Assembly: GCA_020432165.1 (NCBI GenBank)
Contig: JAGQGU010000058.1
Span: forward strand, 1 to 64,000
Length of the DNA: 64,000 nt
Direction: 5' to 3'
Source: Thermomicrobiales bacterium
Lineage (GTDB): Bacteria; Chloroflexota; Chloroflexia; Thermomicrobiales; UBA6265
Shown here: in pieces, positions 16,916-26,163 of the stretch
How the letters are laid out: every line of letters starts with the position of its first letter
Numbering within the stretch: the stretch's first letter is position 1
Position numbers and translations under genes: made by a program
Notes under the pieces: generated by a model
Databases searched by the model: none
What the model saw: the letters and a program-made list of their open reading frames with translations, nothing else
What the model was told of the DNA's origin: nothing

Positions 16916-18646
16916 ATGCCGCTTTCCATTATTCCCCGCCCGCAACCGATTTGGATTGAGCCGGAACCGATTCCGGAGGATTTCGACTGGCGGCAACTGC
17001 ATCCACAGCGACTGATCGCATCCCTGCTCTATCGTCGTGGTATTCGCACGGCGGAGGAAGCGGCCGCTGTGCTGGATTGTAGTGATCCCAACAATCTCGA
17101 TTACCATCGCCTGCCGAATATCGAGGCGGCGCTGGATCGCGCCGAGCAGGCGATTGCCGCAAACGAACGGATCGGTATCTTCGGCGATTACGATGCCGAT
17201 GGCATCACCAGCGCAACGCTGCTCACACGTGCACTGCGGAGTGCCATGCCAGATGGCGTGATCACACCCTTCGTGCCCGATCGCACCGATGGGTATGGAG
17301 TGAGCGAGCGCGGACTGCGCCTGCTGGCGGAACGCGGCTGCACCCTTCTGATCGCGGTGGACACCGGTACCAACGATGCCCGCGTGATTGCCCTTGCCCA
17401 GCAACTCGGCATGGATGTGATCGTGCTGGATCATCATGAGGTCGGCGCACATCCCGCCCAATGCATCATCGTGAACCCCAAGCTGGCGCCCGCCACCTCC
17501 TATCCGGAACTGGTCGGCGTTGGTGTCACCTGGCTTTTCGCGATGGGTTTGCTCGATCGTGGCCACGATATCGCCCGGCTCGATAACGGTGATGTCAGCG
17601 CGATGCTTGATCTCGTTGCGATCGGTACCGTCGCCGATGTCGGGACATTGCGAGGAGCCAATAGGGCGCTGGTGGCACATGGCCTGGAACGCCTGCATCG
17701 AAGCGAGCGTCCAGGCACGAAAGCGCTGGCGCGATTTAGCGAGAAACCGCTGGCACAAGTGACACCGGAGGATATTTCCTTCCGACTCGGACCGCGCCTC
17801 AATGCCACGGGTCGTGTGGCATCACCAGACAAGGCGCTCAAGATGATGCTGGCTGAGGACGACGATACTGCCGATCGTTACGGTGTTTTCGTAGAGCAGT
17901 GCAACGCGAATCGCAAGGCGCAGACCGATCAGATCATGAACGAGGTCGCCCTGAAGATTTTGGCCACACCGGAATGGGAACAGCTACCGATCATTGCGCT
18001 CTATGGCGATCATTGGAGCACTGGCCTCGTTGGACCCATCGCCAGCAAAATCACGGAGCGGCTGGGTGTGCCTGCCATTCTGATGCAACATCAGGATGGA
18101 GTCCTCACAGGATCCGGCCGCAGTGTGCCCGGGGTGAATCTGCTGGAGATCATTTCCGCAGCAGAATCGCTACTGACACGATACGGCGGTCACGCAGGTG
18201 CCGGCGGTGTGACACTACCGGTGGAGAACTACCACGCCTTCGTGGATACGATCACAGCCGCTGCCTCCCAACCAGGGCTCGGATTGCCTCTTCCTCCCAC
18301 TATCCAACTGCATGCCATGCTGGATGAACGCGCTTTCCAGGTAAGCATTATGGAGATCCTTGAAGAGCTGGCCCCTTTCGGACACGGCAACGATTTCCCC
18401 ACCTTTGGGGTGAAAGGGGCGACTCTGCGTTATGTGAATACGGTCGGACGCGATGGCGCTCACCTGAAGCTGACGCTTGGCTCGCCCGGACGTGAGTTAA
18501 CCGCGATCATGTGGGGAGCAGGCAATCGCTCCAGGGAGTTGGTTGGCGCAAGCAGGATCGATGTCTGCGGTAAGCTGAGCGTAAATGTTTTTCAGGGGCA
18601 GCGAAGCTTGCAGATGTTCATGGACGATTTCCGCGTCAGTCAATAG
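16916..18646 (+). CDS. recJ: Single-stranded-DNA-specific exonuclease RecJ
   Basis: 5'-3' single-strand DNA exonuclease of recombination and repair. The 576 residues contain the DHH-family motifs in order: GDYDADGIT, VDTGTND (where DxG(T/I) is usual), LDHHEV and the DHHA1-type GG(H)AGAGG motif near the C-terminal third, then an OB-like tail. ATG 16916 is selected because GCGGAG lies upstream; an ATG at 16859 is in frame but adds repeat-derived residues. Length fits compact RecJ proteins. A strong stem-loop follows the stop and separates it from the converging ABC operon. Confidence 0.92.
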   Translation: MPLSIIPRPQPIWIEPEPIPEDFDWRQLHPQRLIASLLYRRGIRTAEEAAAVLDCSDPNNLDYHRLPNIEAALDRAEQAIAANERIGIFGDYDADGITSATLLTRALRSAMPDGVITPFVPDRTDGYGVSERGLRLLAERGCTLLIAVDTGTNDARVIALAQQLGMDVIVLDHHEVGAHPAQCIIVNPKLAPATSYPELVGVGVTWLFAMGLLDRGHDIARLDNGDVSAMLDLVAIGTVADVGTLRGANRALVAHGLERLHRSERPGTKALARFSEKPLAQVTPEDISFRLGPRLNATGRVASPDKALKMMLAEDDDTADRYGVFVEQCNANRKAQTDQIMNEVALKILATPEWEQLPIIALYGDHWSTGLVGPIASKITERLGVPAILMQHQDGVLTGSGRSVPGVNLLEIISAAESLLTRYGGHAGAGGVTLPVENYHAFVDTITAAASQPGLGLPLPPTIQLHAMLDERAFQVSIMEILEELAPFGHGNDFPTFGVKGATLRYVNTVGRDGAHLKLTLGSPGRELTAIMWGAGNRSRELVGASRIDVCGKLSVNVFQGQRSLQMFMDDFRVSQ

Positions 18647-18653
18647 ACAGCAC

Positions 18654-18684
18654 AGAGCCCGGATCTTTGTTCGATCCGGGCTCT
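18654..18684. terminator. Bidirectional stem-loop between convergent genes
   Basis: Perfect 12-bp stem AGAGCCCGGATC/GATCCGGGCTCT with a 7-base loop lies between the ends of recJ and the minus-strand permease gene. T-runs are absent, but position and strength suggest a shared terminator. Confidence 0.7.
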
Positions 18685-18698
18685 ATAACTGCCGGGAA

Positions 18699-19619
18699 CT
18701 ATCCCTTGACGGCGCCAGCCGTCATACCGGCGATGATGCGCTTCTGCACCAACATAACACCGACGATGAGCGGAATAGTGACGACGACAGCTGCCGCCAT
18801 CTTCACACCGTATGGCTGTTCATATTGGCTATTGCCTGTGAACTCCGAGATAGCCACCTGCACCGTTTTCGCATTGGTACTGATGGTAAACGTACGTGCG
18901 TAGAGGAACTCGGACCAGGCTTCAATGAAAGCCAGCAATCCGGTGGTTACCATGCCAGGCACAGCCAGCGGCAGGAGCACCTGTCGCAACGCCATCATCT
19001 GAGTGGCACCATCCACCAACGCGGCCTGCTCCAACTCGGCGGGCATGGCGCGGAAGAAGTTCGCCAGAACCCATACTGTGAACGGCAATGCGAAGCTGAG
19101 ATAAACGATCATCAGGCCCCAAAGCGTATCGTACGCGTGGAAGCGACGCATCATCTGGAAGAGTGAACCGATGATGGCGATACCCGGGAACATCGTCATG
19201 CTCAGGATCGTGTAGAAGAAGAAGGTGCGACCACGAAAATGTAATCGTGCCATGGCGTAGGCCGTTAGCGTGCCAAAGACCAGCGAAAGAATCACCACAC
19301 CAGTGGAAATCACAAAACTGTTCAGCAACGCCCGCATGAAGCGATCATCGGCAAAGACCTTGGAATAGTTATCCCATGTCGCTGATTGCGGCCATAGGAA
19401 CCACCTATTGGAAACCAGTTCCGCGTATGGAGTGATACTGGAAACAATGGCCCAATAGAAGGGAAAGAGCGTGTAGAAGAGAATGAGCAGAACCAACAGC
19501 ACGAACCCAATCTTGCCGAGCAGGTCGAGCATTCCCTTCTTATTCCTGGTACCAGCCCCGCCAGTTTGGCGAAGCCGTTCCAACTCCTGCTGCGAGACCT
19601 TGATGTGATTGACAGCCAT
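18699..19619 (-). CDS. Sugar ABC transporter permease, MalG-like
   Basis: Second permease of a family-1 carbohydrate importer, 306 residues, six membrane segments. The N-terminal helix LFYTLFPFYWAIVSSI and EAA loop EQAALVDGATQMMALRQVLLP are typical of MalG. ATG 19619 has GGAGGAG upstream and lies only two bases after the stop of the MalF-like gene; an in-frame start at 19679 would overlap that gene. The operon order is binding protein, MalF-like, MalG-like. No ATPase gene is present, as in the other sugar operon here. Confidence 0.92.
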   Translation of the reverse strand: MAVNHIKVSQQELERLRQTGGAGTRNKKGMLDLLGKIGFVLLVLLILFYTLFPFYWAIVSSITPYAELVSNRWFLWPQSATWDNYSKVFADDRFMRALLNSFVISTGVVILSLVFGTLTAYAMARLHFRGRTFFFYTILSMTMFPGIAIIGSLFQMMRRFHAYDTLWGLMIVYLSFALPFTVWVLANFFRAMPAELEQAALVDGATQMMALRQVLLPLAVPGMVTTGLLAFIEAWSEFLYARTFTISTNAKTVQVAISEFTGNSQYEQPYGVKMAAAVVVTIPLIVGVMLVQKRIIAGMTAGAVKG

Positions 19620-19621
19620 TT

Positions 19622-20560
19622 CTATGTCTCCTCCACCTTGATCATGCGGGTGTAGAGAACAACCAAGAATGCGATACAAAGGAAGATCACTACGGCGATA
19701 GCAGAGCCATAGCCGATGCGCTGGTTATTCATCAATTCGCGATGAGCATAGACCGACACCGAAATAGTGGAGGTGTTATAGGAGTTCATCACGAAGATGA
19801 TATCGAAGACGCGGAAGGCAGCAAGCGTACGGAAGACCAGTGCGACCAATAGCGCTGGCTTCAACAATGGCAAGGTTATCTGCCAGAACTGCTGCCATTT
19901 GCTGGCACCATCCACGCGCGAGGCCTCGTAGACATCGTCGGGAATAACCTGCAAACCAGCGAGGAGAAGGAGTGCCATAAACGGCGTTGTTTTCCACACA
20001 TCCACCGCCACAATCGACATCAATGCCGTACCGGGATCACCAACCCAACTAAACTTGTGGAAGCGATCGAATCCCATACCAACGAGTGTCTTGTTGACGA
20101 TACCGTAGCTGTCGTTTAGCATCCACCCCCATAGCATGGAGCTAACGACCGTCGGGATCGCCCACGGCACCAACATGGATGTACGGACCACACCTCGACC
20201 TTTGAAAGCGGAGTGAATGGTGAGCGCAACGATCATACCAAGAATCGTCTCCGCCGCCACCGATGTCACCGTAAAGATGATCGTATTCCACAATGCCTTA
20301 TGGAAGACTTCATCGGAGAAAAGATCACGATAGTTATCGAAACCAACATAGCGCCAACGATCGGGACGGCTGGACCGGTAATTGGTAAAGCTCAACCTGA
20401 ACGACTCGACCAACGGATAGATGGCGATACCAAGCACCACCAGTACCGTAGGTAAAATCAGCACCCAACCCAATCGCTCTATCGAGCGCCCAGCTTTGGT
20501 GGGTGGTGCGGAGAATTTGGAGACCTTACGCGGCGCTGCCGTGGTCGTATTTGTAGCCAT
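19622..20560 (-). CDS. Sugar ABC transporter permease, MalF-like
   Basis: Inner-membrane permease, 312 residues. After a short cytoplasmic tail comes LGWVLILPTVLVVLGIAIYP, the MalF/LacF-type first helix; the EAA loop reads YEASRVDGASKWQQFWQITLP. ATG 20560 is chosen for its AAGGAGGGG site; ATG 20629 would run through the stem-loop downstream of the binding-protein gene. It pairs with the MalG-like protein, whose gene starts two bases after this stop. Substrate unknown. Confidence 0.92.
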   Translation of the reverse strand: MATNTTTAAPRKVSKFSAPPTKAGRSIERLGWVLILPTVLVVLGIAIYPLVESFRLSFTNYRSSRPDRWRYVGFDNYRDLFSDEVFHKALWNTIIFTVTSVAAETILGMIVALTIHSAFKGRGVVRTSMLVPWAIPTVVSSMLWGWMLNDSYGIVNKTLVGMGFDRFHKFSWVGDPGTALMSIVAVDVWKTTPFMALLLLAGLQVIPDDVYEASRVDGASKWQQFWQITLPLLKPALLVALVFRTLAAFRVFDIIFVMNSYNTSTISVSVYAHRELMNNQRIGYGSAIAVVIFLCIAFLVVLYTRMIKVEET

Positions 20561-20588
20561 TGTCTCCCCTCCTTCCTCCGTATTGGAT

Positions 20589-20622
20589 GGCCCCGGAAGT
20601 CGTGATGTGGACTTCCGGGGCC
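20589..20622 (-). terminator. Stem-loop after second sugar-binding gene
   Basis: Perfect 13-bp stem GGCCCCGGAAGTC/GACTTCCGGGGCC with an 8-base loop, between the binding-protein stop (20650) and the first permease start (20560). It has the same placement as the stems at 11429-11451 and 42333-42374 in the other two ABC operons. Confidence 0.7.
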
Positions 20623-20649
20623 GAAACATGTGCTATTGATCGATGCGGA

Positions 20650-22098
20650 CTAGACGTCCTGCATGATGTCCTCAAGTTGACCAGCGAGATCGTCCAGCGC
20701 GGCACTGACGTCGTTCTGCTGACCTGCCAGGAGCTCGTTCACGGTGGTGAAGACGGCGGTCGATACCTCGTTGTAGAGGTCGGCGGAAACGCCAGACGGG
20801 CGAGCCACAGAACCACCATCGAAGATTGGGAAGAGTTCGCTGATGTATGGATTGGCGGCAAGTACGTCTGGATCCTGATAGACCTCGACGATGGTCGGGT
20901 TCAGCGAGCGCTCAATGGAGCGAGCCTTCTGCACTTCAGCCGAGCACATGTACTTGGCGAAGACAGTGGCAGCATCCACGTTCTTGCTGTACTTGGAAAC
21001 CATCATGTTCCAACCACCAAGGGTGGCGGCATTGTCAGCACCATCGCCATCGCCCTTCGGCAACAGACCCATGCTGAACTTGCCCTGGAGATCACTATCA
21101 GCGGCAGCAGAGATACCATAGACATATGGCCAATTGCGATGGAAGGCGGAGTTACCACCCTGCCAGATACCGCGGGAGTCCTCTTCCTTGTAGGTGGTGA
21201 CGGCGCTCGGCGCTATACCACCAACCCAGCCCATGGCGCGCTCGATGGCGGCCTTGGCCTGATCGCTGTTCACACTCACCGTGCCATCGGCCTCGATGAA
21301 GGTGCCACCACCATTGGAGTAGACCCACTCGAGTGCATTGCAGGTGAGACCTTCGTAAGCAGCCGCCTGGAAGGTGAAACCAACGAATGCATCGTTACCC
21401 TCGCCTACCTCGCCTTCGGCGATGGCGGCGGCGGCAGTCTCGAGCTCAGCCCAGGTGGTGGGTGCGGCGACGCCGTACTTCTCCAGCAAGTCTGTGCGGG
21501 TGTAGAGACAACCGGCATCTGTGTACATCGGGATCGAAACGAGTGTGTCACCAATACGGTTGTTGGTGAGGATGCGCTCGAAGAAGTTGGCACCATCGCC
21601 AGCGAGTTCGTCGGCGGCGGCGGAAAGATCCTGAGCATGCACCTTGAGGATACCTGGCCAGATCACGTCTACCTGGAAGATATCGAAGTCACTTGCCTCG
21701 GCATTGAGTGTCTGCGTGTAGTAGGTGAGGCGATCGGTTGCGGATTCCGCACCCTTGATGTAGTTCACCGTGGCACCGGTCTGCTCGGCGAAGAAATCGC
21801 AAACAGCCTGGTCGAACGGGGCACCGACACCATCAGACGCTAGCACTGCGCTGAGCTCAACACCACTGAGGTCGACATCAAGCCATGCCGGCTTGGTGAT
21901 GCTCCAACCAGCGGCCTGGGCCTCCGGTGTGGCGCTCTGGGCACCAACCGAGCTGAAGCGAAGGATGCTGCCCATCAGCGCGCCAGAGAGACCAAGGGCG
22001 GAACCGCGCTTGATCAGATCACGACGGCTGGCACGACCATACATCGCATCCTGTACGAGTTTGTTAACGGCGTTTGGAATGAGAATCTCCCGGGACAT
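20650..22098 (-). CDS. ABC transporter sugar-binding protein (Tat-exported)
   Basis: Family-1 extracellular binding protein, 482 residues. A Tat signal (SRRDLIKRGSALGLSG, hydrophobic stretch, then SSVGAQSA) lies about 25 residues in, unusually deep because of an N-terminal stretch MSREILIPNAVNKLVQDAMY. The mature part resembles trehalose/maltose-type receptors, but the ligand cannot be deduced. ATG 22098 has GGAGGT five bases upstream; an in-frame ATG at 22173 lacks one. It is the first gene of a three-gene importer operon and is followed by a strong stem-loop. Confidence 0.9.
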   Translation of the reverse strand: MSREILIPNAVNKLVQDAMYGRASRRDLIKRGSALGLSGALMGSILRFSSVGAQSATPEAQAAGWSITKPAWLDVDLSGVELSAVLASDGVGAPFDQAVCDFFAEQTGATVNYIKGAESATDRLTYYTQTLNAEASDFDIFQVDVIWPGILKVHAQDLSAAADELAGDGANFFERILTNNRIGDTLVSIPMYTDAGCLYTRTDLLEKYGVAAPTTWAELETAAAAIAEGEVGEGNDAFVGFTFQAAAYEGLTCNALEWVYSNGGGTFIEADGTVSVNSDQAKAAIERAMGWVGGIAPSAVTTYKEEDSRGIWQGGNSAFHRNWPYVYGISAAADSDLQGKFSMGLLPKGDGDGADNAATLGGWNMMVSKYSKNVDAATVFAKYMCSAEVQKARSIERSLNPTIVEVYQDPDVLAANPYISELFPIFDGGSVARPSGVSADLYNEVSTAVFTTVNELLAGQQNDVSAALDDLAGQLEDIMQDV

Positions 22099-22400
22099 TG
22101 GTAACCTCCATGAGAGCTTTCCACGATCACATTCGTTGCCCGCATCCGTATGCGGACGGAATCCGAATGACACATGAACCGTGGATACTATCTCCGTTGC
22201 TGCCGATGAGCCATCATCGGGCTTGTGTGCCTGTTAAGCATGCATCTTTTGGGCAGTCTGCGTCAAGTGGAATGTATGCAGAAGAACATCCGCAGTTCCG
22301 GGAATGGCCTACAGGCACGGCGAATCTGCCACGCCAGGTTCCGTTTCTTTTGCTTGTTCTCCGATTCTCATTTGAGACCAAAGAGACCGTTTTCTCTGCG
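22099..22400 (-). promoter_or_regulatory. Upstream region of second sugar operon
   Basis: No gene seen in this 302-base stretch. A possible minus-strand promoter is TTGACG (22261-22266) with CATGCT (22237-22242) after an 18-base spacer; the -10 match is weak. No palindromic operator stands out. Confidence 0.25.
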
Positions 22401-23750
22401 CTACCGACGTCCGGGTGGTTGGAATGAGAAATCCAGTTCCTCGTCCGGATGGATGAGCTCTTCGCTGGCGGAGGTGGATTCGAGCCGGTTCATGCGCGCT
22501 TCATCGGGAATAGCCCAACTAGCGGTGATGAAGGGGTCACTCGTCTCCATCATCCAACGGTGGAGGCGATCGAGCAACGCTACTTTGACATCCTGCGCAT
22601 AGCCACTGTGCGCAACATTGTGCTGCTCAGCGGGATCACGCGTGAGATCGTAAAGTTCAACTTCCGGGAAAACCGGATCCCACGGCCAGCCTCGTTGCTC
22701 TAGCGCCTCCCGAGTCGGCCCCTCATCGACATTACACATCGCGCGCCGGTATGGTGCGCCAATATGGTGAATCAGCAACCAGTCCTGCGTACGAATCGAG
22801 CGTGTCGGTTCCCAGGTCGCGTGAAACGTGATCTCGCCAAAGATCGCGTCATGGATAGATTCCGCGCCGTTCAGTAGTGGTGTGAGGCTCCTCCCGTGAA
22901 ACCACGGTTGCGGTTCCCAGCCACTTAGTTCATACAACGTCGGAAGCACATCCATCTGCGTCACCACTGCATCCAGTGCCTGACCGCCCCGGTATGCAGA
23001 ACCCTGAGGTCCGCGGACGATGAGAAAGACACCTGTGCCATAGACACTCAAACTGCACTTCATACCCGGCATGGGGAGTCCATGGTCGGTAGTGACCAGG
23101 ATGAAGGCGTCATCGTAAACACCCAGGCGCTTCATCGCGGCAAAAAGTTCGCCCGCGCTGCTATCGAAAACCTTCAGACTGGTCTGCATATCGGCGATAT
23201 CTTGCCGAATCTCAGGCACATCAGGAAACTGGAATGGCGGCTTTACATGATCAGCCTCACCAGGCGCGGCGGTATGATACGGGCGATGCGCCTCCTCGAA
23301 ACCAACGTCCAGGAAGAGTGGTTGACCAGCGCTGACGGCTTGCTCCAGCGCTTCAATAGCACGCGGAAGCACGAACTCGGCATTCAGATTGCGCGGGCGA
23401 ACATCATCGGTATAACCGACCAGAGACTGGTCGCCCTCCCAAACATGCTGCATACCGCAGATAACGGTGCGATATCCCATTTCCCGCAGCTGGTGAGCAA
23501 GGTGCCATTGCTTCCGGACGAGTGGAAAGCCCCGGTGCGCCAGCCCGATAACGCCATTCACATGCGGCGGTGCGCCGGTGAGCAGTGCTGATCGACTTGG
23601 GGAACATCCGGGTGCCGCCGCAAACGCATTGCGGAACATCACCGCATCGTCAGCAAATGTCTGCAAGTGTGGAGTTGCCACAGGATAGCCATATGGCTGA
23701 ATAGCGCGGCCGCTATCGTGCGCATGGAGATAGACGATAACGGGAATCAT
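22401..23750 (-). CDS. Sulfatase-family hydrolase (CSPSR type)
   Basis: Alkaline-phosphatase-superfamily sulfatase, 449 residues. The type I activation motif CSPSRSALLTG (Cys49) is intact, so conversion of Cys to formylglycine is expected. The N-terminal metal site reads HAHDSGR rather than the common DD(L/M)G, similar to N-sulfoglucosamine sulfohydrolase-like proteins, which makes the substrate uncertain. A C-terminal VELYDLTRDPAEQHN segment is typical of the family. No signal peptide is visible, so a cytoplasmic location is likely. GGAGGG precedes ATG 23750. The formylglycine-generating enzyme encoded at 56631-57497 could mature it. Confidence 0.85.
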   Translation of the reverse strand: MIPVIVYLHAHDSGRAIQPYGYPVATPHLQTFADDAVMFRNAFAAAPGCSPSRSALLTGAPPHVNGVIGLAHRGFPLVRKQWHLAHQLREMGYRTVICGMQHVWEGDQSLVGYTDDVRPRNLNAEFVLPRAIEALEQAVSAGQPLFLDVGFEEAHRPYHTAAPGEADHVKPPFQFPDVPEIRQDIADMQTSLKVFDSSAGELFAAMKRLGVYDDAFILVTTDHGLPMPGMKCSLSVYGTGVFLIVRGPQGSAYRGGQALDAVVTQMDVLPTLYELSGWEPQPWFHGRSLTPLLNGAESIHDAIFGEITFHATWEPTRSIRTQDWLLIHHIGAPYRRAMCNVDEGPTREALEQRGWPWDPVFPEVELYDLTRDPAEQHNVAHSGYAQDVKVALLDRLHRWMMETSDPFITASWAIPDEARMNRLESTSASEELIHPDEELDFSFQPPGRR

Positions 23751-23765
23751 GGGACTAACCCTCCC

Positions 23766-24203
23766 TTACTCGTAAAGATGCGCTTCGTCGTCCGGCACTT
23801 CGAAGCGCCCTGTTTTGGCGGTGAAACGCAATCGATAGACGATGTGGGTATCAGGGATATGTGGACGGGAACCATCACCAAAGATCACTCGCAGACCGGC
23901 CTCACGTGTAACAGGATCGGTGAGTTCTTCATACACACCTTCCGCGACCGCGCTCCGCCAACGATCCTCAGCCTCAGCGCTATCAACCTCGAAGCTGATC
24001 AACGGCTGCTCACGCATAATGCGGATTTTCTGGCCGATTGGTCCGACGGCGTATGCCGCTGCGCCATCGTAACCATAGGCAAGCGGCACGATGGTGGGCC
24101 GGCCCTCATTCACGGTCGGGGCTGCACAGGCGATACGACCGACAAGTGACGTGGCGAGTAATTCTTCGATACCGGCGGCATCAAGGACGAATATCTTTCC
24201 CAT
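23766..24203 (-). CDS. Pyridoxamine 5'-phosphate oxidase-like flavin protein
   Basis: Small 145-residue split-barrel protein of the PNPOx-like / nitroimidazole-resistance group. The N-terminal half (GIEELLATSLVGRIACAAP..PTIVPLAYGY) and the IRIMREQPLISFEVD segment are typical. It probably binds FMN or F420. ATG 24203 is chosen because AGGG lies six bases upstream; longer in-frame starts up to 24362 would overlap the neighbouring transpeptidase gene. It lies 15 bases upstream of the sulfatase gene and may be co-transcribed with it; no functional link is clear. Confidence 0.8.
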   Translation of the reverse strand: MGKIFVLDAAGIEELLATSLVGRIACAAPTVNEGRPTIVPLAYGYDGAAAYAVGPIGQKIRIMREQPLISFEVDSAEAEDRWRSAVAEGVYEELTDPVTREAGLRVIFGDGSRPHIPDTHIVYRLRFTAKTGRFEVPDDEAHLYE

Positions 24204-24313
24204 AGTGGCCCTGGCAATGGTCAACGTGCGTCTGCCCGGGAATCTTCCGATGCATTGGGGGAAATGATACCGGAGGATGGGTGAAGAATGACGCCAGGAT
24301 CTGCGCACCGGCG

Positions 24314-25936
24314 CTAGACGGTGCGGATATAGACCGGTGTGCCGATGTTCGCCCAATTCCACATAAACTCGGAATCATCCAACAGCATGTTGATACAGCC
24401 ATGACTACCGGGTCGACCAATCGTCTCGGTGGTTCGCCACCAGGCGTAGTGCAGGGCGTGACCACGATTGGTGAAGTACTGGGTATAGAGCACATTCTCC
24501 AGTTTGTAGAAATACTCGGCGCCGATGGCATCGCTATCCATCGTCTCGTTCTCAACGCGCGCATTGATAGCGTAGTATCCCGTAGGTGTCTCCCAGCCTG
24601 GCATACCAGTCGTAACAACAATCGTTCGCACCGGAGTGCGGTCTTCATACGCCGTCATCAACTGCTGGGTGAGCTGGATATCGACCCATTTGCCAGACCA
24701 GGGTGCATCATCGGGCAGAGCAATCGGGGCTACCGGAGCATCGCGGGCAACATTCCGCGCAAAAACATAGCCGCCACCAACCAGTTGCGCCCAGATGAAG
24801 CTGTTTTCAACCACTTCTTCGCCCCTAACCCAGTCAGCGACCTGCACGATTTCTCCATCAGCCAGTTCCCGAATCGTCGCGGACGCGGTCGTTGCATCGG
24901 CACGCACATTCGTTTGCCCGAGGGCATGCCCGGTCCAGATAGAGACATCCCAATTGGCAATATCGGCAGCGGTCGCATTTGTGCCAGAGACGCTGGGAAC
25001 AACCAGATAGTCAGCTGATACCCAGCCGCTATAGCCGTCAACATACCCCGGAACCCATTCGCCATCGGCACCAGGTACGGCGATAAAACTGGCATTGTCT
25101 TCCAATACCACAATGATCTCGGCATCAGTGCTGGGGCCACCCCGGAGTCGCAGCCCATCAGATGCCGAGACAAGGTAGGTCTCGCCGAAGCTCGGTGGTG
25201 CTGGCACAAAGGCCGGATCCTGCTCCAGCTTGTTATCGATCACCCATTGGGGACCGAGTCGGCGCAAGCCGATAGTGCCATTCGCGGCCAAATCGATAAC
25301 GGCATTCTCAAAGACCTGGGTGGTGGTGCCGTTCTTCAGAAACGCTTTGGAGAGCGGTGCTCCCAGGAGTTGTTCACCACCAGAAGCCAGCCAAAACTCC
25401 TCAATGTCGCCGGTGACATTGAAGCCGGTGCGTTCAACCCAGGTGCCCGTGCTGCCCTTGGTCTCCTTCTTTCGGTTCTCGGCAGAGGCGATGCCCTGGA
25501 CAATCTTCGTCTCGAGCGGGAGACCGAGAACATGCGTCGAATCCGGACTATCGGGATCGTAGCGGAAGGTCATCGCCTCGAATGTCTGGTGACTCTCGTT
25601 CACGTCAGCCATATAGCGCAACTCGCTGAGCGGTGCCCCAAAGGTGGTGATGCCACCGAAATTGGTCCATGTGGTCAGAAAAGGTGTACCGAGATTGTGT
25701 CCGGTTTGGGCGAAATACTCATCGTTCTCAGAGACCCAACCCGGTTTGGTGGTGCTGGCGGGCAGCGTCGCCTCGGGTTCAATTTCAGTAGGCTCGGTGT
25801 CATCCTCGGCCCCGATAGGTTCGATCTCCTGGGCTCTGCTGGATATTGGTAGAGAGCTACCGATGGCAGTGAGGATGGATGCAGTGATACTCCGACGACG
25901 CGTGAAGGGGCGGGTGAGCAGTGAAGAGATGGGCAT
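24314..25936 (-). CDS. L,D-transpeptidase (YkuD) with SH3-like repeats
   Basis: Exported cell-wall enzyme that forms or exchanges L,D-crosslinks. The 540-residue protein has an N-terminal Tat-like signal (TRRRSITASILTAIGSSLP), a long region with LGAPLS-type motifs (about 75-240), two bacterial SH3-like segments (about 255-400, with GLRLRGGPSTDAEI and TNVRADATTASATI) and a C-terminal YkuD domain ending in SHGCINM (Cys514). All catalytic features are present. A GGGAG precedes ATG 25936. It is monocistronic or heads the flavin-protein/sulfatase unit. Confidence 0.9.
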   Translation of the reverse strand: MPISSLLTRPFTRRRSITASILTAIGSSLPISSRAQEIEPIGAEDDTEPTEIEPEATLPASTTKPGWVSENDEYFAQTGHNLGTPFLTTWTNFGGITTFGAPLSELRYMADVNESHQTFEAMTFRYDPDSPDSTHVLGLPLETKIVQGIASAENRKKETKGSTGTWVERTGFNVTGDIEEFWLASGGEQLLGAPLSKAFLKNGTTTQVFENAVIDLAANGTIGLRRLGPQWVIDNKLEQDPAFVPAPPSFGETYLVSASDGLRLRGGPSTDAEIIVVLEDNASFIAVPGADGEWVPGYVDGYSGWVSADYLVVPSVSGTNATAADIANWDVSIWTGHALGQTNVRADATTASATIRELADGEIVQVADWVRGEEVVENSFIWAQLVGGGYVFARNVARDAPVAPIALPDDAPWSGKWVDIQLTQQLMTAYEDRTPVRTIVVTTGMPGWETPTGYYAINARVENETMDSDAIGAEYFYKLENVLYTQYFTNRGHALHYAWWRTTETIGRPGSHGCINMLLDDSEFMWNWANIGTPVYIRTV

Positions 25937-26102
25937 GGTGGCTCCCGAGGTTGGATCGTACTGGCATGACGGCGGTGTGAAACGAGAACACCTTTCTCCA
26001 GTAGATACGCTTTGGGGAGGGAAAAGGTGTCATCTTTGTCTGTCTATACTGTACGTTCACTACATGCATCACGGCAAGGTCTTTACTAGGGAATTAGCAA
26101 TT

Positions 26103-26131
26103 GTAGCCCGAGGGATAAACCCCCGGGCTAC
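26103..26131 (+). repeat. GTAG palindrome with GTAG at both ends
   Basis: GTAGCCCGAGGG-ATAAA-CCCCCGGGCTAC pairs along its full length with one mismatch. It lies downstream of the minus-strand zinc peptidase gene and could terminate it. Confidence 0.65.
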
Positions 26132-26163
26132 ATCTCACAGATCCTTGAGGAATGACGTCGCGA

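Noticed and set aside
20560-21843. Plus-strand frame of 427 codons opposite the sugar-binding gene
   Set aside because: It lies antisense to a clear Tat-exported binding protein and encodes no recognisable domain.
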